In this document: positions 25,322-33,261 of the stretch, in pieces
Layout of the letters: each line of letters starts with the position of its first letter
How positions within the stretch are numbered: the stretch's first letter is position 1
NCBI GenBank assembly: GCA_025358555.1
Contig: JANYJD010000065.1
Location: 1-48,041, forward strand
Length of the DNA: 48,041 nucleotides
Direction: 5' to 3'
DNA from: Rhodoferax sp.
GTDB lineage: Bacteria; Pseudomonadota; Gammaproteobacteria; Burkholderiales; Burkholderiaceae_C
Notes under the pieces: generated by a model
What the model saw: only the letters and a program-made list of their open reading frames with translations
Database searches by the model: none
What the model was told of the DNA's origin: nothing
Made by a program: the position numbers and the translations under genes

Positions 25322-26110
25322 TTGCCCAAGCAAAAGCGCGTGCCCGCGATGACAATTCAAACGAAGCGCCAGACGACAGATCCAGCAGCCGCACAAGTCG
25401 CTCCATCGCAGCCAGCAACGACGCACCTTCCACCCCTCACGCCACTGCGCCAGCTCGACACCTGCCGCCTGATCCCCAGCCGCTTTGCGCAGGTGGAAGA
25501 TTCGGTGCTGCAAGGCATTGCGCAAGACGCCAAACACTTGCAAGAACTGTTTGACCTGGACAACGCCACCAACCAGCGCCTGGTCGGCGAGCGCGGCGGC
25601 TTGCCGGGCATTGGTATAGACGAATTGGTGTTTGGCACGCCCAACTTCCGCATCGCCAACGCCGCCTTTACTTACCCGCGCCCCGAAGGCAGCCGCTTTA
25701 ACGATGGCGAGCGCGGCGCCTGGTACTGCGCGTTTGAGGTGGAGACGGCGTTGGCCGAAGTGGTGTTCCACAAAACCGTGGAGTACCAGGAGATCAACCG
25801 CTTTGACGATTGTGTGGACTACCAGGCGTATCTGGCCGACTTCACCAATGAATTCCATGACCTGCGCGGGCAGAAAAAATTTGCTGCCTGCCTGAACCCG
25901 CGCAGCTATGTGGCCTCGCAAAACCTGGCCGACCAGCTGCTGACGCAGGGCTCGCTGGGTGTCATCTACCCCAGCGTGCGCCGGGCCGGTGGCACCAACC
26001 TGGCGTGCTTTCGGCCCGCGCTGGTGGGCAACGTGAGAAGGGCGTCTGCCTGGCGCGTGAAGTGGACCGGCACACCAGAGCCTGAAATCGAGAGTTTGAC
26101 GCCCGTTTAG
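25322..26110 (+). CDS. RES-domain toxin
   Basis: A 253-262 residue RES toxin, a family reported to degrade or ADP-ribosylate using NAD+. Conserved residues are visible: Arg in PRPEGSRFNDGERGAWYCAF, Glu in EVETALAEVVFH and Ser in GSLGVIYPSVRRAGG. A TTG at 25322, with GGAGGG seven bases upstream and one base after the antitoxin stop, is the best-supported start. ATG 25349 has no ribosome site. The first 50 residues are Pro/Thr/Gln-rich, longer than in many homologues. Tight coupling to the antitoxin gene is the normal RES/Xre order. Confidence 0.88.
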   Translation: MPKQKRVPAMTIQTKRQTTDPAAAQVAPSQPATTHLPPLTPLRQLDTCRLIPSRFAQVEDSVLQGIAQDAKHLQELFDLDNATNQRLVGERGGLPGIGIDELVFGTPNFRIANAAFTYPRPEGSRFNDGERGAWYCAFEVETALAEVVFHKTVEYQEINRFDDCVDYQAYLADFTNEFHDLRGQKKFAACLNPRSYVASQNLADQLLTQGSLGVIYPSVRRAGGTNLACFRPALVGNVRRASAWRVKWTGTPEPEIESLTPV

Positions 26111-26168
26111 GTGCCAAATCGGGCTGTAGCCCTTGTCTACAGTGCATAAGTAGCTACTATAAATGAAG
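26111..26168 (-). repeat. dispersed AT-rich repeat, copy 5
   Basis: Minus-strand orientation: TTTATAGTAGCTACTTATGC, ACTGTAGACAAGGGCTACAG and CCCGATTTGGCAC, one of the best-preserved copies. It follows the RES toxin stop directly. No gene was seen from here to 26286. Confidence 0.75.
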
Positions 26169-26286
26169 CAAAATCAGGTTTCAGCTTTGCAGTGGCACCA
26201 AGAGCCCAAGTTGCTTCAAGCCCAAATCGATTGCCCCACTCCCCGCAGGTTCCATGTCTCAGCTTCCTCGTCTCAGATTCCTCCCT

Positions 26287-26904
26287 TCATGTCACGCCAA
26301 TGAGGTAGCTTTGAAACACGCCGACATGCACAAACGCCGTGTCAGCCGAATTCGGCCAAAGCTCAGCCGTGCTGAACCGCACATCGTAGGTCGGCTCGTC
26401 ATCCGCAGGCACGCCATGGGCATGCGCATCCGGGAACGGGTAGGCGGGTGATTCGCCCACGATCACGCCGCGTTTGCCGCGAACGTAGGCGGGCATGCGG
26501 CAGTGGCCGGGCACGTGGTCTTGACGCACCATCACCTCATCGCCCATCGCAAAACGCATGCGTTCCGGCAGATTAGTGCGGCCCGGCGCGCTGGCCGATG
26601 CCAGGGGAAAGGTACCCTGCGCGCGGCGCTCCAGTTCTTCCCGCGTCACGATGCCTTTTTCTACCAGCAGCGTCGCCAGGCTGGTCAGGGTGCGCTCGTA
26701 GTAGCCGGCCGAGAGGTAGTGGCGCGGCTCCATGCGTTCGATGGCGTGGCGGTACTCGTCCATGTTGAAGATCCCTGACTTCACCGCGAGTGAATACAGC
26801 GCATTGGCGCGTTTCTCCCACGGTGCGTGAAAGGCCTGCGCGGCAGGCGAATGACGCACCTTGCCAAACCCTTGTTTGCCGCCGAGATCGTGAATGCCGT
26901 CCAT
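26287..26904 (-). CDS. nthB: nitrile hydratase beta subunit
   Basis: A 205-residue beta subunit of nitrile hydratase, which hydrates nitriles to amides as an alpha-beta enzyme. The start MDGIHDLGGKQGFGKV is the family signature; APWEKRANALY and IERMEPRHYLSAGYYERTL follow, and the C-terminal SH3-like half has GDEVMVRQDHVPGHCRMPAYV and the end VFQSYL. ATG 26904 follows a good ribosome site (AAGGAG). It lies 51 bp downstream of nthA. The subunit is one chain, unlike thiocyanate hydrolase where it is split. Confidence 0.9.
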   Translation of the reverse strand: MDGIHDLGGKQGFGKVRHSPAAQAFHAPWEKRANALYSLAVKSGIFNMDEYRHAIERMEPRHYLSAGYYERTLTSLATLLVEKGIVTREELERRAQGTFPLASASAPGRTNLPERMRFAMGDEVMVRQDHVPGHCRMPAYVRGKRGVIVGESPAYPFPDAHAHGVPADDEPTYDVRFSTAELWPNSADTAFVHVGVFQSYLIGVT

Positions 26905-26955
26905 GGTTGAACTCCTTGATAACAAACGTGAATGAAGGCGTGGTGATCGGTGTGA

Positions 26956-27582
26956 TCAGAGCCGCGCCACGCCAATCATGGAATCCTGCGTCACTATGGC
27001 CGCAAGTTTTTCCACAGGCCAGCCCACGGTGTGGGGCGGCTGCACGGGCAGCACCATGTAGCGGGTGTCGGCCGTGGTGTCCCACACGCGAATTTCAATG
27101 TCGGGCGGCAAGTCCAGGCCCATCTCCCGCAGCACGGTGCGCGACTCGCGGACCGCGCGCGCGCGGTATTCCAGGTCTTTGTACCAATCCGGCGGCAGGC
27201 CGATGACGGTGAAGGCCGTGCAACTGCACAAGGTGCAGCAGATCACGTTGTGGATGGCGGTGGTGTTCTCCAGAACGACCAGGTGGCGGTGGTGCTTCGG
27301 CAAGCTGACGCCCAATTCACCCACTGCAGCTATGCCGTTGGCAAACAGGCGCTGGCGAAAGGCCGCGTCACTCCAGGCAAGGGCGACAACGCGGGCGCCG
27401 TTCTGCGGAATCCACTGTTCTTCAATCAGGTGGTTCGCCTGTTCGATGAACTCGTCGGGTTGCAGGCCGCGCTCTTGAAGAACTGCCTGGACGGCGTCGA
27501 TCCGGTGGAGCAGGCTGGCTTGCGCCATGGTTGGCAGGGAATTCGCTCCTGACATTGGCGTTTGCCCTTGTGTATTGTGCAT
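26956..27582 (-). CDS. nthA: nitrile hydratase alpha subunit (cobalt type)
   Basis: A 208-residue alpha subunit carrying the metal-binding motif CTLCSC (in ICCTLCSCTAFTVIG); Thr between the first and second Cys is typical of the cobalt enzymes (Fe enzymes have Ser). Other family blocks are LPPDWYKDLEYRARAVRESR and WDTTADTRYMVLP, and the end VTQDSMIGVA. Two starts are possible: ATG 27582, inside a copy of the dispersed repeat with AGAGG upstream, or ATG 27555. An activator (P14K/NhlE-like) normally needed for cobalt loading is not found next to nthAB. The alpha sequence also recalls thiocyanate hydrolase gamma, but the unsplit beta favours nitrile hydratase. Confidence 0.88.
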   Translation of the reverse strand: MHNTQGQTPMSGANSLPTMAQASLLHRIDAVQAVLQERGLQPDEFIEQANHLIEEQWIPQNGARVVALAWSDAAFRQRLFANGIAAVGELGVSLPKHHRHLVVLENTTAIHNVICCTLCSCTAFTVIGLPPDWYKDLEYRARAVRESRTVLREMGLDLPPDIEIRVWDTTADTRYMVLPVQPPHTVGWPVEKLAAIVTQDSMIGVARL

Positions 27583-27606
27583 AGTGTGCCTCTAAAATAG
27601 TAGCAA
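27560..27606 (-). repeat. dispersed AT-rich repeat, copy 6, overlapping nthA start
   Basis: Minus strand: TTTGCTACTATTTTAGAGG, then CACACTATGCACAATACAC and AAGGGCAAACGCC. It corresponds to the family's TACTA, TATGCA and ACAAGGGC blocks but is more degenerate. The ATG and first codons (MHNTQGQTP) of nthA fall inside it. Confidence 0.5.
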
Positions 27607-27607
27607 A

Positions 27608-29179
27608 TCAGTTCTTGAACAGCGCTTCGTACTTCTGCCGCAGTTGCCGCTTGAGCAGCTTGCCGCTGGGATTTTTGGGCAGCGCGTCTGTCAGCATAAC
27701 GCGTTTGGGTACCTTGAAATGCGCGAGATTCTGGCTGCACGCAGCAATCACGTCAGCCTCAGCCAATGTGTACCCCGGCTTGGCCACCACCACGGCAATC
27801 ACCGCCTCGATCCACTTGGGGTGCGGCAGGCCGATCACCGCCACCTCGGACACACCCGCAATCTTGTACAGCGCTTCTTCCACCTCGCGGCTGGCAACGT
27901 TTTCGCCGCCGGTTTTGATCATGTCTTTCTTGCGGTCGACCACGGTGATGAAGCCTTCGTCGTCCATCTGGCCCAGGTCCCCGCTGTGAAACCAGCCGCC
28001 TTCAAATGCGGCGCGGGTGCGTTCTTCGTCTTTGAAATAACCCATCAGCAAATGCGGTGAACGGTGCACGATTTCGCCAATCACGCCCACCGCCACATCG
28101 CGCATGGCGTCATCCACCACGCGGGTTTCCACATTCAGCGCCTGTTTGCCGGCCGAGCCTGCCTTGCGCAACTGGTCTTCGGGTTTGAGCACGGTCGCCA
28201 TCGGCGCAATCTCGGTTTGCCCGTACAGATTCCACAACCGCACCTGCGGCAGCCGAGCCTGAATTTCTTTCAACACTGCCACCGGCATGATGGATGCTCC
28301 GTAGTAGCCCTTGCGCAGTTTTGACAAATCGGTCGCGTCAAACTGCGGCGCGCGCAGCAGCGCAATCCACACCGTGGGCGGCGCGAAAAAGGAGTTGATG
28401 CCTTCGCGCGCTAGCATGGTCAGCAGGTTGTCGGCGGTCGGCTTGCCGGTGATGATGTTGCTGGCGCCCACATAGATGCAGGGGCCAAAAAACACGTCAA
28501 GCTGTGCGCAGTGGTACAGCGGCAAGGCGTGCAGCGTCACATCCGTGTGTGCAATTTCAACATCCACCAGACAGGTGACGTATTCGGAAATGACCGCATC
28601 GTGGCTGAGCATCGCGCCCTTGGGGCGGGACTCCGTGCCGCTGGTGTAAATGATCTGGGCCAGCATGCTGCCGGTCAGTTCCACATCGGGCGGCGTGTTG
28701 CCGTGTTTAAGCAATTCGTCAAACGCTGTCATGCCCGGCGCGGGGTCACTCGCATCTTCACCCGGCAGCCACACCAGTTGCTGCACCGCCGTGCCCTGGG
28801 ACGCGCTGCGCGCCAGATCAGCCAGGCCTGAGTCAGTGCACAGCAGTTTGGCACCCGAATGCTCCAGAATGAAATTGGCCTCGCCGCTGCTCAGCATGAA
28901 GTTGATCGGCACCAGCACTGCGCCCAGCCGCGCCACGGCAAAGCGCAGCGCCGCAAAGCCATGCGAATTGCGCGCCAGCACCGCGACGCGGTCGCCAATG
29001 CCCACGCCAAGTGTGGCCAAGCCCGCTGCAAACCGGTTGCTGACGTCGTCAAACTCGCGGTAAGTCCAGTCGGAGCTGCCGCAGCGGATGGCCAGCTTGT
29101 GCGGGTCGCGCTGGGCCGTGCGGCGCAGCAGGTCGCCGAGGGTTTGGCGGTTGAGTGTTGAATTCATGGCGGAGTTCAT
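27608..29179 (-). CDS. AMP-dependent acyl-CoA synthetase
   Basis: A 523-residue ANL-family ligase. Motifs: IIYTSGTESRPKGAMLSHDA (P-loop), LPLYHCAQLDVFFGP, YGQTEIAPMATVL, and GGWFHSGDLGQMDDEGFITV with VDRKKDMIKTGGENV, and the C-terminal Lys in LPKNPSGKLLKRQLR. The length and motifs fit medium/long-chain fatty-acyl or other carboxylic-acid CoA ligases; the substrate is not determined. It ends 26 bp before the nthA start on the same strand, so the nitrile hydratase genes probably lie in the same transcript. That would link nitrile-to-amide-to-acid chemistry with CoA activation, although no amidase is seen here. Confidence 0.88.
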   Translation of the reverse strand: MNSAMNSTLNRQTLGDLLRRTAQRDPHKLAIRCGSSDWTYREFDDVSNRFAAGLATLGVGIGDRVAVLARNSHGFAALRFAVARLGAVLVPINFMLSSGEANFILEHSGAKLLCTDSGLADLARSASQGTAVQQLVWLPGEDASDPAPGMTAFDELLKHGNTPPDVELTGSMLAQIIYTSGTESRPKGAMLSHDAVISEYVTCLVDVEIAHTDVTLHALPLYHCAQLDVFFGPCIYVGASNIITGKPTADNLLTMLAREGINSFFAPPTVWIALLRAPQFDATDLSKLRKGYYGASIMPVAVLKEIQARLPQVRLWNLYGQTEIAPMATVLKPEDQLRKAGSAGKQALNVETRVVDDAMRDVAVGVIGEIVHRSPHLLMGYFKDEERTRAAFEGGWFHSGDLGQMDDEGFITVVDRKKDMIKTGGENVASREVEEALYKIAGVSEVAVIGLPHPKWIEAVIAVVVAKPGYTLAEADVIAACSQNLAHFKVPKRVMLTDALPKNPSGKLLKRQLRQKYEALFKN

Positions 29180-29503
29180 GGCGTCACCGTTTCGTTTTGT
29201 TTCATACGCGAATATTAACTTCGCTACCTGTTGCTGGCCCAGTTACAGGATGGCCCTTTGGGCCGCTGTTGCACGATGGACCGCGCGCATCGGAATGCGC
29301 GCGTCCCCGTGTCCGGACTGCGTCAATGGATGGCCATAAAAAGCGACGCCGGTTCGAGCTGCCGCATGCTGCCTAGCGCCATCGCCCAGGACGGCCCTGA
29401 AGCCCATCACGGTGTCCCACAAACCCCGTCGATTTGTGAGCGTCCGCCAAGCGCGCACCGCCGCCCCGATACCCGTGCGCCAACTGGCGATACGGTACGG
29501 GCC
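29180..29503. other. gene-free stretch
   Basis: 324 bp between the acyl-CoA synthetase start and the PIN toxin stop. Small open frames occur on both strands without recognisable similarity. It may carry the promoter of the synthetase-nthAB group; I see nothing else in it. Confidence 0.5.
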
Positions 29504-29890
29504 TTACCAAAACACCCGCATCCCAAACAGCCCAAACGCAGCGTCTTTGGTCACCAGCGTTGCGTCCTCAATCAGGCTTTGCGCCGCCAACATGCGGTCA
29601 AACGGGTCGCGGTGGTCCAGCGGCAGCCCGCCTGCGTGCACGCAATGTTGCCACGTCATTGGCAAGTGCTCGAAACCGTCAGCTTGCACAAGCTCTGCAA
29701 AGCGCGTTAACGCAAGCGGGCCGATGTCAAGCTTGCCGAGCCTCGTCTTGGTCGCAATCTCCCATGCGCTGGCGGCACTCACCAGAATTGCATTGCTGTC
29801 ATTGGCAATGGCGCGCTTCGCCTTGGCCGAGAGTTGGGCGTCATTGGTCCACCACCAAAGCAGTGCGTGCGTGTCCAGCAACAGCTTCAT
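29504..29890 (-). CDS. PIN-domain toxin (VapC family)
   Basis: A 128-residue PIN ribonuclease. The acidic active-site residues are present: Asp in MKLLLDTHALLWWW, Glu in AASAWEIATKTRLG, Asp in HRDPFDRMLAAQS and Asp in TLVTKDAAFG. Such toxins cleave RNA, often initiator tRNA or rRNA, when freed from the antitoxin. The start ATG overlaps the antitoxin stop by four bases, so the pair is coupled and looks complete. Confidence 0.93.
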   Translation of the reverse strand: MKLLLDTHALLWWWTNDAQLSAKAKRAIANDSNAILVSAASAWEIATKTRLGKLDIGPLALTRFAELVQADGFEHLPMTWQHCVHAGGLPLDHRDPFDRMLAAQSLIEDATLVTKDAAFGLFGMRVFW

Positions 29891-30165
29891 GGTGGCACCC
29901 AGGCTTGCAGTTCTTCCTCGGGCAGGGGCTCAAAGAACGCGGACTCAATCTGGCCCGCCAGCCGCCCTGCCGTGCGTTGCCGTGCGGCGGGAGCGAGTGG
30001 CACCAGCCGTGCGTAAGGCACTCCTGCTTTGGCCAAGACAATTTCCTGGCCCCCGTGGGCCAGTTCAAGCAGTTTCGAGAAATGCGTTTTGGCGTCGTGG
30101 ACGTTGACGATGGGCGTGACGATGGGTTGGTTGCCGAAGGGCTTTGCGCTCTGGACTAGGGTCAT
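29887..30165 (-). CDS. Phd/YefM-family antitoxin
   Basis: A 92-residue antitoxin. The N-terminal DNA-binding part has VNVHDAKTHFSKLLELAHGG and QEIVLAKAGVPYARLVPL, the Phd/YefM pattern; the C-terminal tail (IESAFFEPLPEEELQAWV) would wrap the PIN toxin. It is the first gene of a two-gene operon and would autorepress it. The start at ATG 30165 is the family position (MTLVQSAKPF leads into the domain a little later than usual). Confidence 0.88.
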   Translation of the reverse strand: MTLVQSAKPFGNQPIVTPIVNVHDAKTHFSKLLELAHGGQEIVLAKAGVPYARLVPLAPAARQRTAGRLAGQIESAFFEPLPEEELQAWVPP

Positions 30166-30197
30166 GGACTAAGTATAGCGAGGCCGTGGCAAGCTTG

Positions 30198-30626
30198 CTA
30201 CAGCGTCATCATGTTCTCAGCCCGCGCGCCCACTACAGTACTCATCGGGACGCGTTGGTCAAAACTCACCAGCCGCCCCTTGTTCTTCACTGCCAGGCCC
30301 AGCAGATACAAATCGGTCAATTGGCGGTGGCCATGCATATGGGCGTGTTGAAACCTTGCGCTGTCCAGGATGCTGATGTCATCAAACCAGGTCTCGTGCA
30401 CCGTCGTGTTGGTGGAGCGCTGCAACATGGTCATCAACACGGCCAGGGGTTGCGGGCTGCTGTAGCCAGGCTGGTTCATGATGCGCAGGCAGCCGTTTTG
30501 CATCAGCGGACAACTGGCCCAGCCGTGTTTGATATTTGCCTCAAACCAGGTGGCAGCGCGAATGTGGAGGACGTGGTCCCGGTCGTGCAGGGCGATCAGC
30601 ACATGGATGTCAAGCAGCGCCCGCAT
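30198..30626 (-). CDS. PIN-domain toxin with altered acidic residue
   Basis: A 142-residue VapC-like protein. The first Asp is in MRALLDIHVLIALHDRDH, and later acidic positions appear in RQLTDLYLLGLAV and GRLVSFDQRVP. In this subfamily the second acidic residue usually lies in a CPLTENG motif; here the sequence is CPLMQNGCLRIM, Gln in place of Glu, so nuclease activity may be weak or lost. The ATG at 30626 overlaps the stop of the broken antitoxin gene. The change is seen directly, its effect is inference. Confidence 0.87.
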   Translation of the reverse strand: MRALLDIHVLIALHDRDHVLHIRAATWFEANIKHGWASCPLMQNGCLRIMNQPGYSSPQPLAVLMTMLQRSTNTTVHETWFDDISILDSARFQHAHMHGHRQLTDLYLLGLAVKNKGRLVSFDQRVPMSTVVGARAENMMTL

Positions 30627-30899
30627 CAAATGCCTTCAGCGTCGCGCAGGCGGTCAATCATTTCGTTGGTGACGAGCCCGCTGCGAGCGGGCAAAGGGTG
30701 GATGCCGTAATTCGCGATTCGCTCGGAAACGTGCGGGCGTGTTTTCAACTCTCTGCGGGTAAGCAAAGCTCCCGGCCGACTGGGCAAACGCACGCCGCGC
30801 CAACTCGCTGATGACATGGCCCAGCGGCCTTTTTTCGCGGCGCGCGACTTATTTGGCGGCGAATAGAACGTCGTCGGCAATATCCAGAGTGGTTCGCAT
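30626..30899 (-). pseudogene. antitoxin of the PIN pair, broken
   Basis: From ATG 30899 the frame reads MRTTLDIADDVLFAAK, the N-terminus of a short VapB-type ribbon-helix-helix antitoxin, then hits TAA (30849-30851) where a GAA Glu codon is expected. It continues as VARREKRPLGHVISELARR, and then the frame shifts so that the true C-terminus (ARSGLVTNEMIDRLRDAEGI) is in another frame ending at 30626. At least one nonsense change and one frameshift are present, so no full antitoxin can be made. Confidence 0.85.
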
Positions 30900-30926
30900 G
30901 AATTTTGCTCTGCGGGGCGTCCAGCC

Positions 30927-32039
30927 TCAGCCCCAAACCTCCTCGGCCACCTCAATCACCAGCCTTAGCTTCGCGCGCTGCGCTTCGACCGCAATGTCAT
31001 TGCCGTGCACCGTGCTGCTAAAGCCGCATTGCGGCGACAGGGCCAATTGGTCGATTGGGGCGTAGCGGGCGGCTTCGTCGATGCGGCGCTTCAGGTCGTC
31101 TTTGCTCTCCATCGCGCCAAACTTGGTGGTGACCAGGCCCAGCACCACGGTTTTGCCTTTGGGCAGGTAGCGCAGGGGTTTGAAGTCGCCGCTGCGGTCG
31201 TCGTCGTACTCCATGAAATAGGCGTCCAAGTCCATCTCTTGCAGCAAGGCCTCTGCCACGGGCTCGTAGTTGCCGCTGGCCGCGTGCGTGCTCTTGAAAT
31301 TGCCCCGGCACAGGTGCATGGCCAAGGTCATGCCCGCTGGTTTTTGCGCCACCACCAGGTTGATGAATTTGGCATAGCGGTGGGCCAGCTCATTGGGGTC
31401 GTCGCCCCGGCCACGCGCGGCTTCGCGCATTTTTTCATCGCACAGGTAGGCCAGGTTGGTGTCGTCCATCTGCACGTAGGTGCAACCGGCCGCCGAGAGG
31501 CTGCGCAATTCGTCGCCATAGGCACGCGCCACGTCTTCATAAAACACCGGCTCCAGCTCGGGGTAAGCGGCACGGCTGATGCCCGCGCGGCCGCCGCGGA
31601 AGTGCAGCATGGTGGGGGAGGGGATGCTCACTTTTGCCGTTTTGCCCGCGCTTACCTGCGACTTGAGATACTGAAAATCCGCCAACTGAATCTGCTTGGC
31701 ATGGGTGACTTTGTCCACCACGTGAATGGCGGGCGGAACCAGGTGCTCTTTGCCATCGGCACCGCGCGCCAAAGTCGCCTCGCCCACTTTCACGCCGCCG
31801 AGTTGCTCCAGAAAATCGAGGTGGAAATAGGTGCGGCGGAACTCACCATCGGTGATGCTTTTCAGGCCTACGTCTTCCTGGAATTTCACGATCTCGCTGA
31901 TGGCCTTGTCTTCTACCAGGCGCAATTGCTCAGCCGTGATGCTGCCCTTGGCTTTTTGCTCGCGCGCCTCCAGCAAGTATTTCGGGCGCAGAAAGCTGCC
32001 GACATGGTCGTAATGGGCGGGAAGTTGGGTGTGTTTCAT
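30927..32039 (-). CDS. MetE-like cobalamin-independent methionine synthase family protein
   Basis: A 370-residue protein matching the C-terminal catalytic domain of MetE, as a stand-alone methyltransferase. Start MKHTQLPAHYDHVGSFLRP has the family's HVGSFLRP. The zinc-site residues are visible: His and Cys in LAMHLCRGNFKS, and a second Cys in LSPQCGFSST. It lacks the N-terminal folate half of MetE (full length about 750). Such single-domain proteins may use a methyl donor other than methyltetrahydrofolate, and some act in aromatic demethylation contexts. ATG 32039 has GAGGAG upstream. Confidence 0.9.
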   Translation of the reverse strand: MKHTQLPAHYDHVGSFLRPKYLLEAREQKAKGSITAEQLRLVEDKAISEIVKFQEDVGLKSITDGEFRRTYFHLDFLEQLGGVKVGEATLARGADGKEHLVPPAIHVVDKVTHAKQIQLADFQYLKSQVSAGKTAKVSIPSPTMLHFRGGRAGISRAAYPELEPVFYEDVARAYGDELRSLSAAGCTYVQMDDTNLAYLCDEKMREAARGRGDDPNELAHRYAKFINLVVAQKPAGMTLAMHLCRGNFKSTHAASGNYEPVAEALLQEMDLDAYFMEYDDDRSGDFKPLRYLPKGKTVVLGLVTTKFGAMESKDDLKRRIDEAARYAPIDQLALSPQCGFSSTVHGNDIAVEAQRAKLRLVIEVAEEVWG

Positions 32040-32309
32040 GAGGCTCCTCGATTTGCTGGGCCGGATTTTGGCCGTATTTTGGCTGCATTCTGGGTGTATC
32101 TTAGCGTGCGGCCAGACCGGTTTCGTGACCGGATTCGTGGCCACCGCCTTCACGGTTTCGGTGCGACCTTGAATTTGTGAATCCGTTGAACAACGCAAAA
32201 CGACAGGGCCGGCGCGGAAAAAATGTGTGAGCCAGAGTTCGACCCGAGTTTCTGGTTCGCAAGAGCCCTTGAATCGACGTTTTCAGCGGTCTGTTTCGGT
32301 AGTCTGTTC

Positions 32310-32364
32310 GCTATCTATAAAGTAGCTATTCACGCAAAATTCTATTGGGCTACAGTCATTTTTG
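32310..32364 (+). repeat. dispersed AT-rich repeat, copy 7
   Basis: GCTATCTATAAAGTAGCTAT, then TCACGCAAAATTCTATTGGG and CTACAGTCATTTTTG. A more divergent copy; the TAGCTAT and GGGCTACAG blocks are kept. It lies between the MetE-like and MGMT-like genes. Confidence 0.6.
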
Positions 32365-32425
32365 TACCCGCGAAGCGCTGTTCAAAGGCGCAAAACCCGG
32401 ATGTCACCCACTGAACCGGCCGCCA

Positions 32426-32842
32426 TCAGGTCGCCAGTCCCTCCCGCTCGCGGCGCGTCGTAATCCAGGCAGGGTCAAAGCTGAGTTTTTTGAGCATCGG
32501 CGACTTGGGCTCTAGGGCGCGCCAGACGGGTGGTATGTCGCCAACCGGCACGCCGGCCTGCGCTTGCACAAAAGCTTGCTCGGTAGCGATTCGCAAAAAA
32601 AGAGACGTTGACACCGGACACGCGGCATCGCAGCCATGGCGCATCGCCAGCTCTCGGCGCAGCTGCTGAATGGGCAAACTGCGCCCAGCGGGCAGGGTTT
32701 TTAGAAAATCAGCAATCTCTTGCGGGCTGGATATCAGCAGGCGTGCCCCTTTCGGTACACCGGTAAAGGCTTTGTCCAGCACCACGCTGTGGGGCGGCTT
32801 GGCCTGCATCTTGTCAGCCCAGGTTTTTTTGGCTCTTGGCAT
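32426..32842 (-). CDS. MGMT-fold domain protein
   Basis: A 138-residue basic protein that resembles small MGMT-family (methylguanine-DNA methyltransferase fold) proteins: KKTWADKMQAKPPHSVVLDK at the N-terminus, a short winged-helix part FLKTLPAGRSLPIQQLRREL then AMRHGCDAACPVSTSLFL. The classical active-site PCHRV motif is absent; the Cys in AACPVST lies in the similar place for this subgroup. It may bind DNA without alkyl transfer. ATG 32842 with AGGAG upstream is well supported. About 80 residues of upstream open frame are unlike the family. Confidence 0.65.
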   Translation of the reverse strand: MPRAKKTWADKMQAKPPHSVVLDKAFTGVPKGARLLISSPQEIADFLKTLPAGRSLPIQQLRRELAMRHGCDAACPVSTSLFLRIATEQAFVQAQAGVPVGDIPPVWRALEPKSPMLKKLSFDPAWITTRREREGLAT

Positions 32843-32934
32843 AAGACACTCCTGTTTTTTAAAACTGACATCGTATTGGCGTCTCTGCAAAGTGCAAATA
32901 ATCCCCGTGAAAACCCGTGCCGGTACAGACGCTG

Positions 32935-33008
32935 GCCAATCCGGCGGCGGATTGGCTAAGCGCCGCCAAAGATAGCCCGACGGGGAGCTGCTTTTGTTGC
33001 TGTCGGGC
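32935..33008. repeat. two inverted repeats (possible terminator or protein site)
   Basis: First: GCCAATCCG-GCGG-CGGATTGGC (32935-32956), a perfect 9-bp stem with a 4-base loop. Second: GCCCGAC (32975-32981) and GTCGGGC (33002-33008) enclosing 20 bases. They lie in a gene-free stretch from 32843 to 33261. There is no T-run after either, so a terminator role is unsure. Confidence 0.6.
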
Positions 33009-33261
33009 GGGAAGAATTTCTTGCCGTCGAGATGATTGATGGTGAGCCTATATAGGGGCTGCCACAAGCTGCAAGAACCATCATGCAGAGCATCACCCAA
33101 GCCATTTTCAATACATGCGGTTCCTAAAAAACGGCGTTCAAGCCATTTTTCACCCATAAGATCAGTCTGTATTCCAGTAAATACTTGAGTTAACAGCTCC
33201 TTATTTTATAGCTAACGGCTGTCTTGCCCGACTCAGAAATGTCAATCAGCAATGGGCCATG

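Noticed and set aside
31005-32180. Long plus-strand open frame opposite the MetE-like gene
   Set aside because: No domain recognised; the minus-strand gene has start, ribosome site and zinc-ligand motifs.
33190-33240. Possible further repeat copy (TTATTTTATAGCTAACGG)
   Set aside because: It matches only the TAGCTAA word; the rest does not align with the family.
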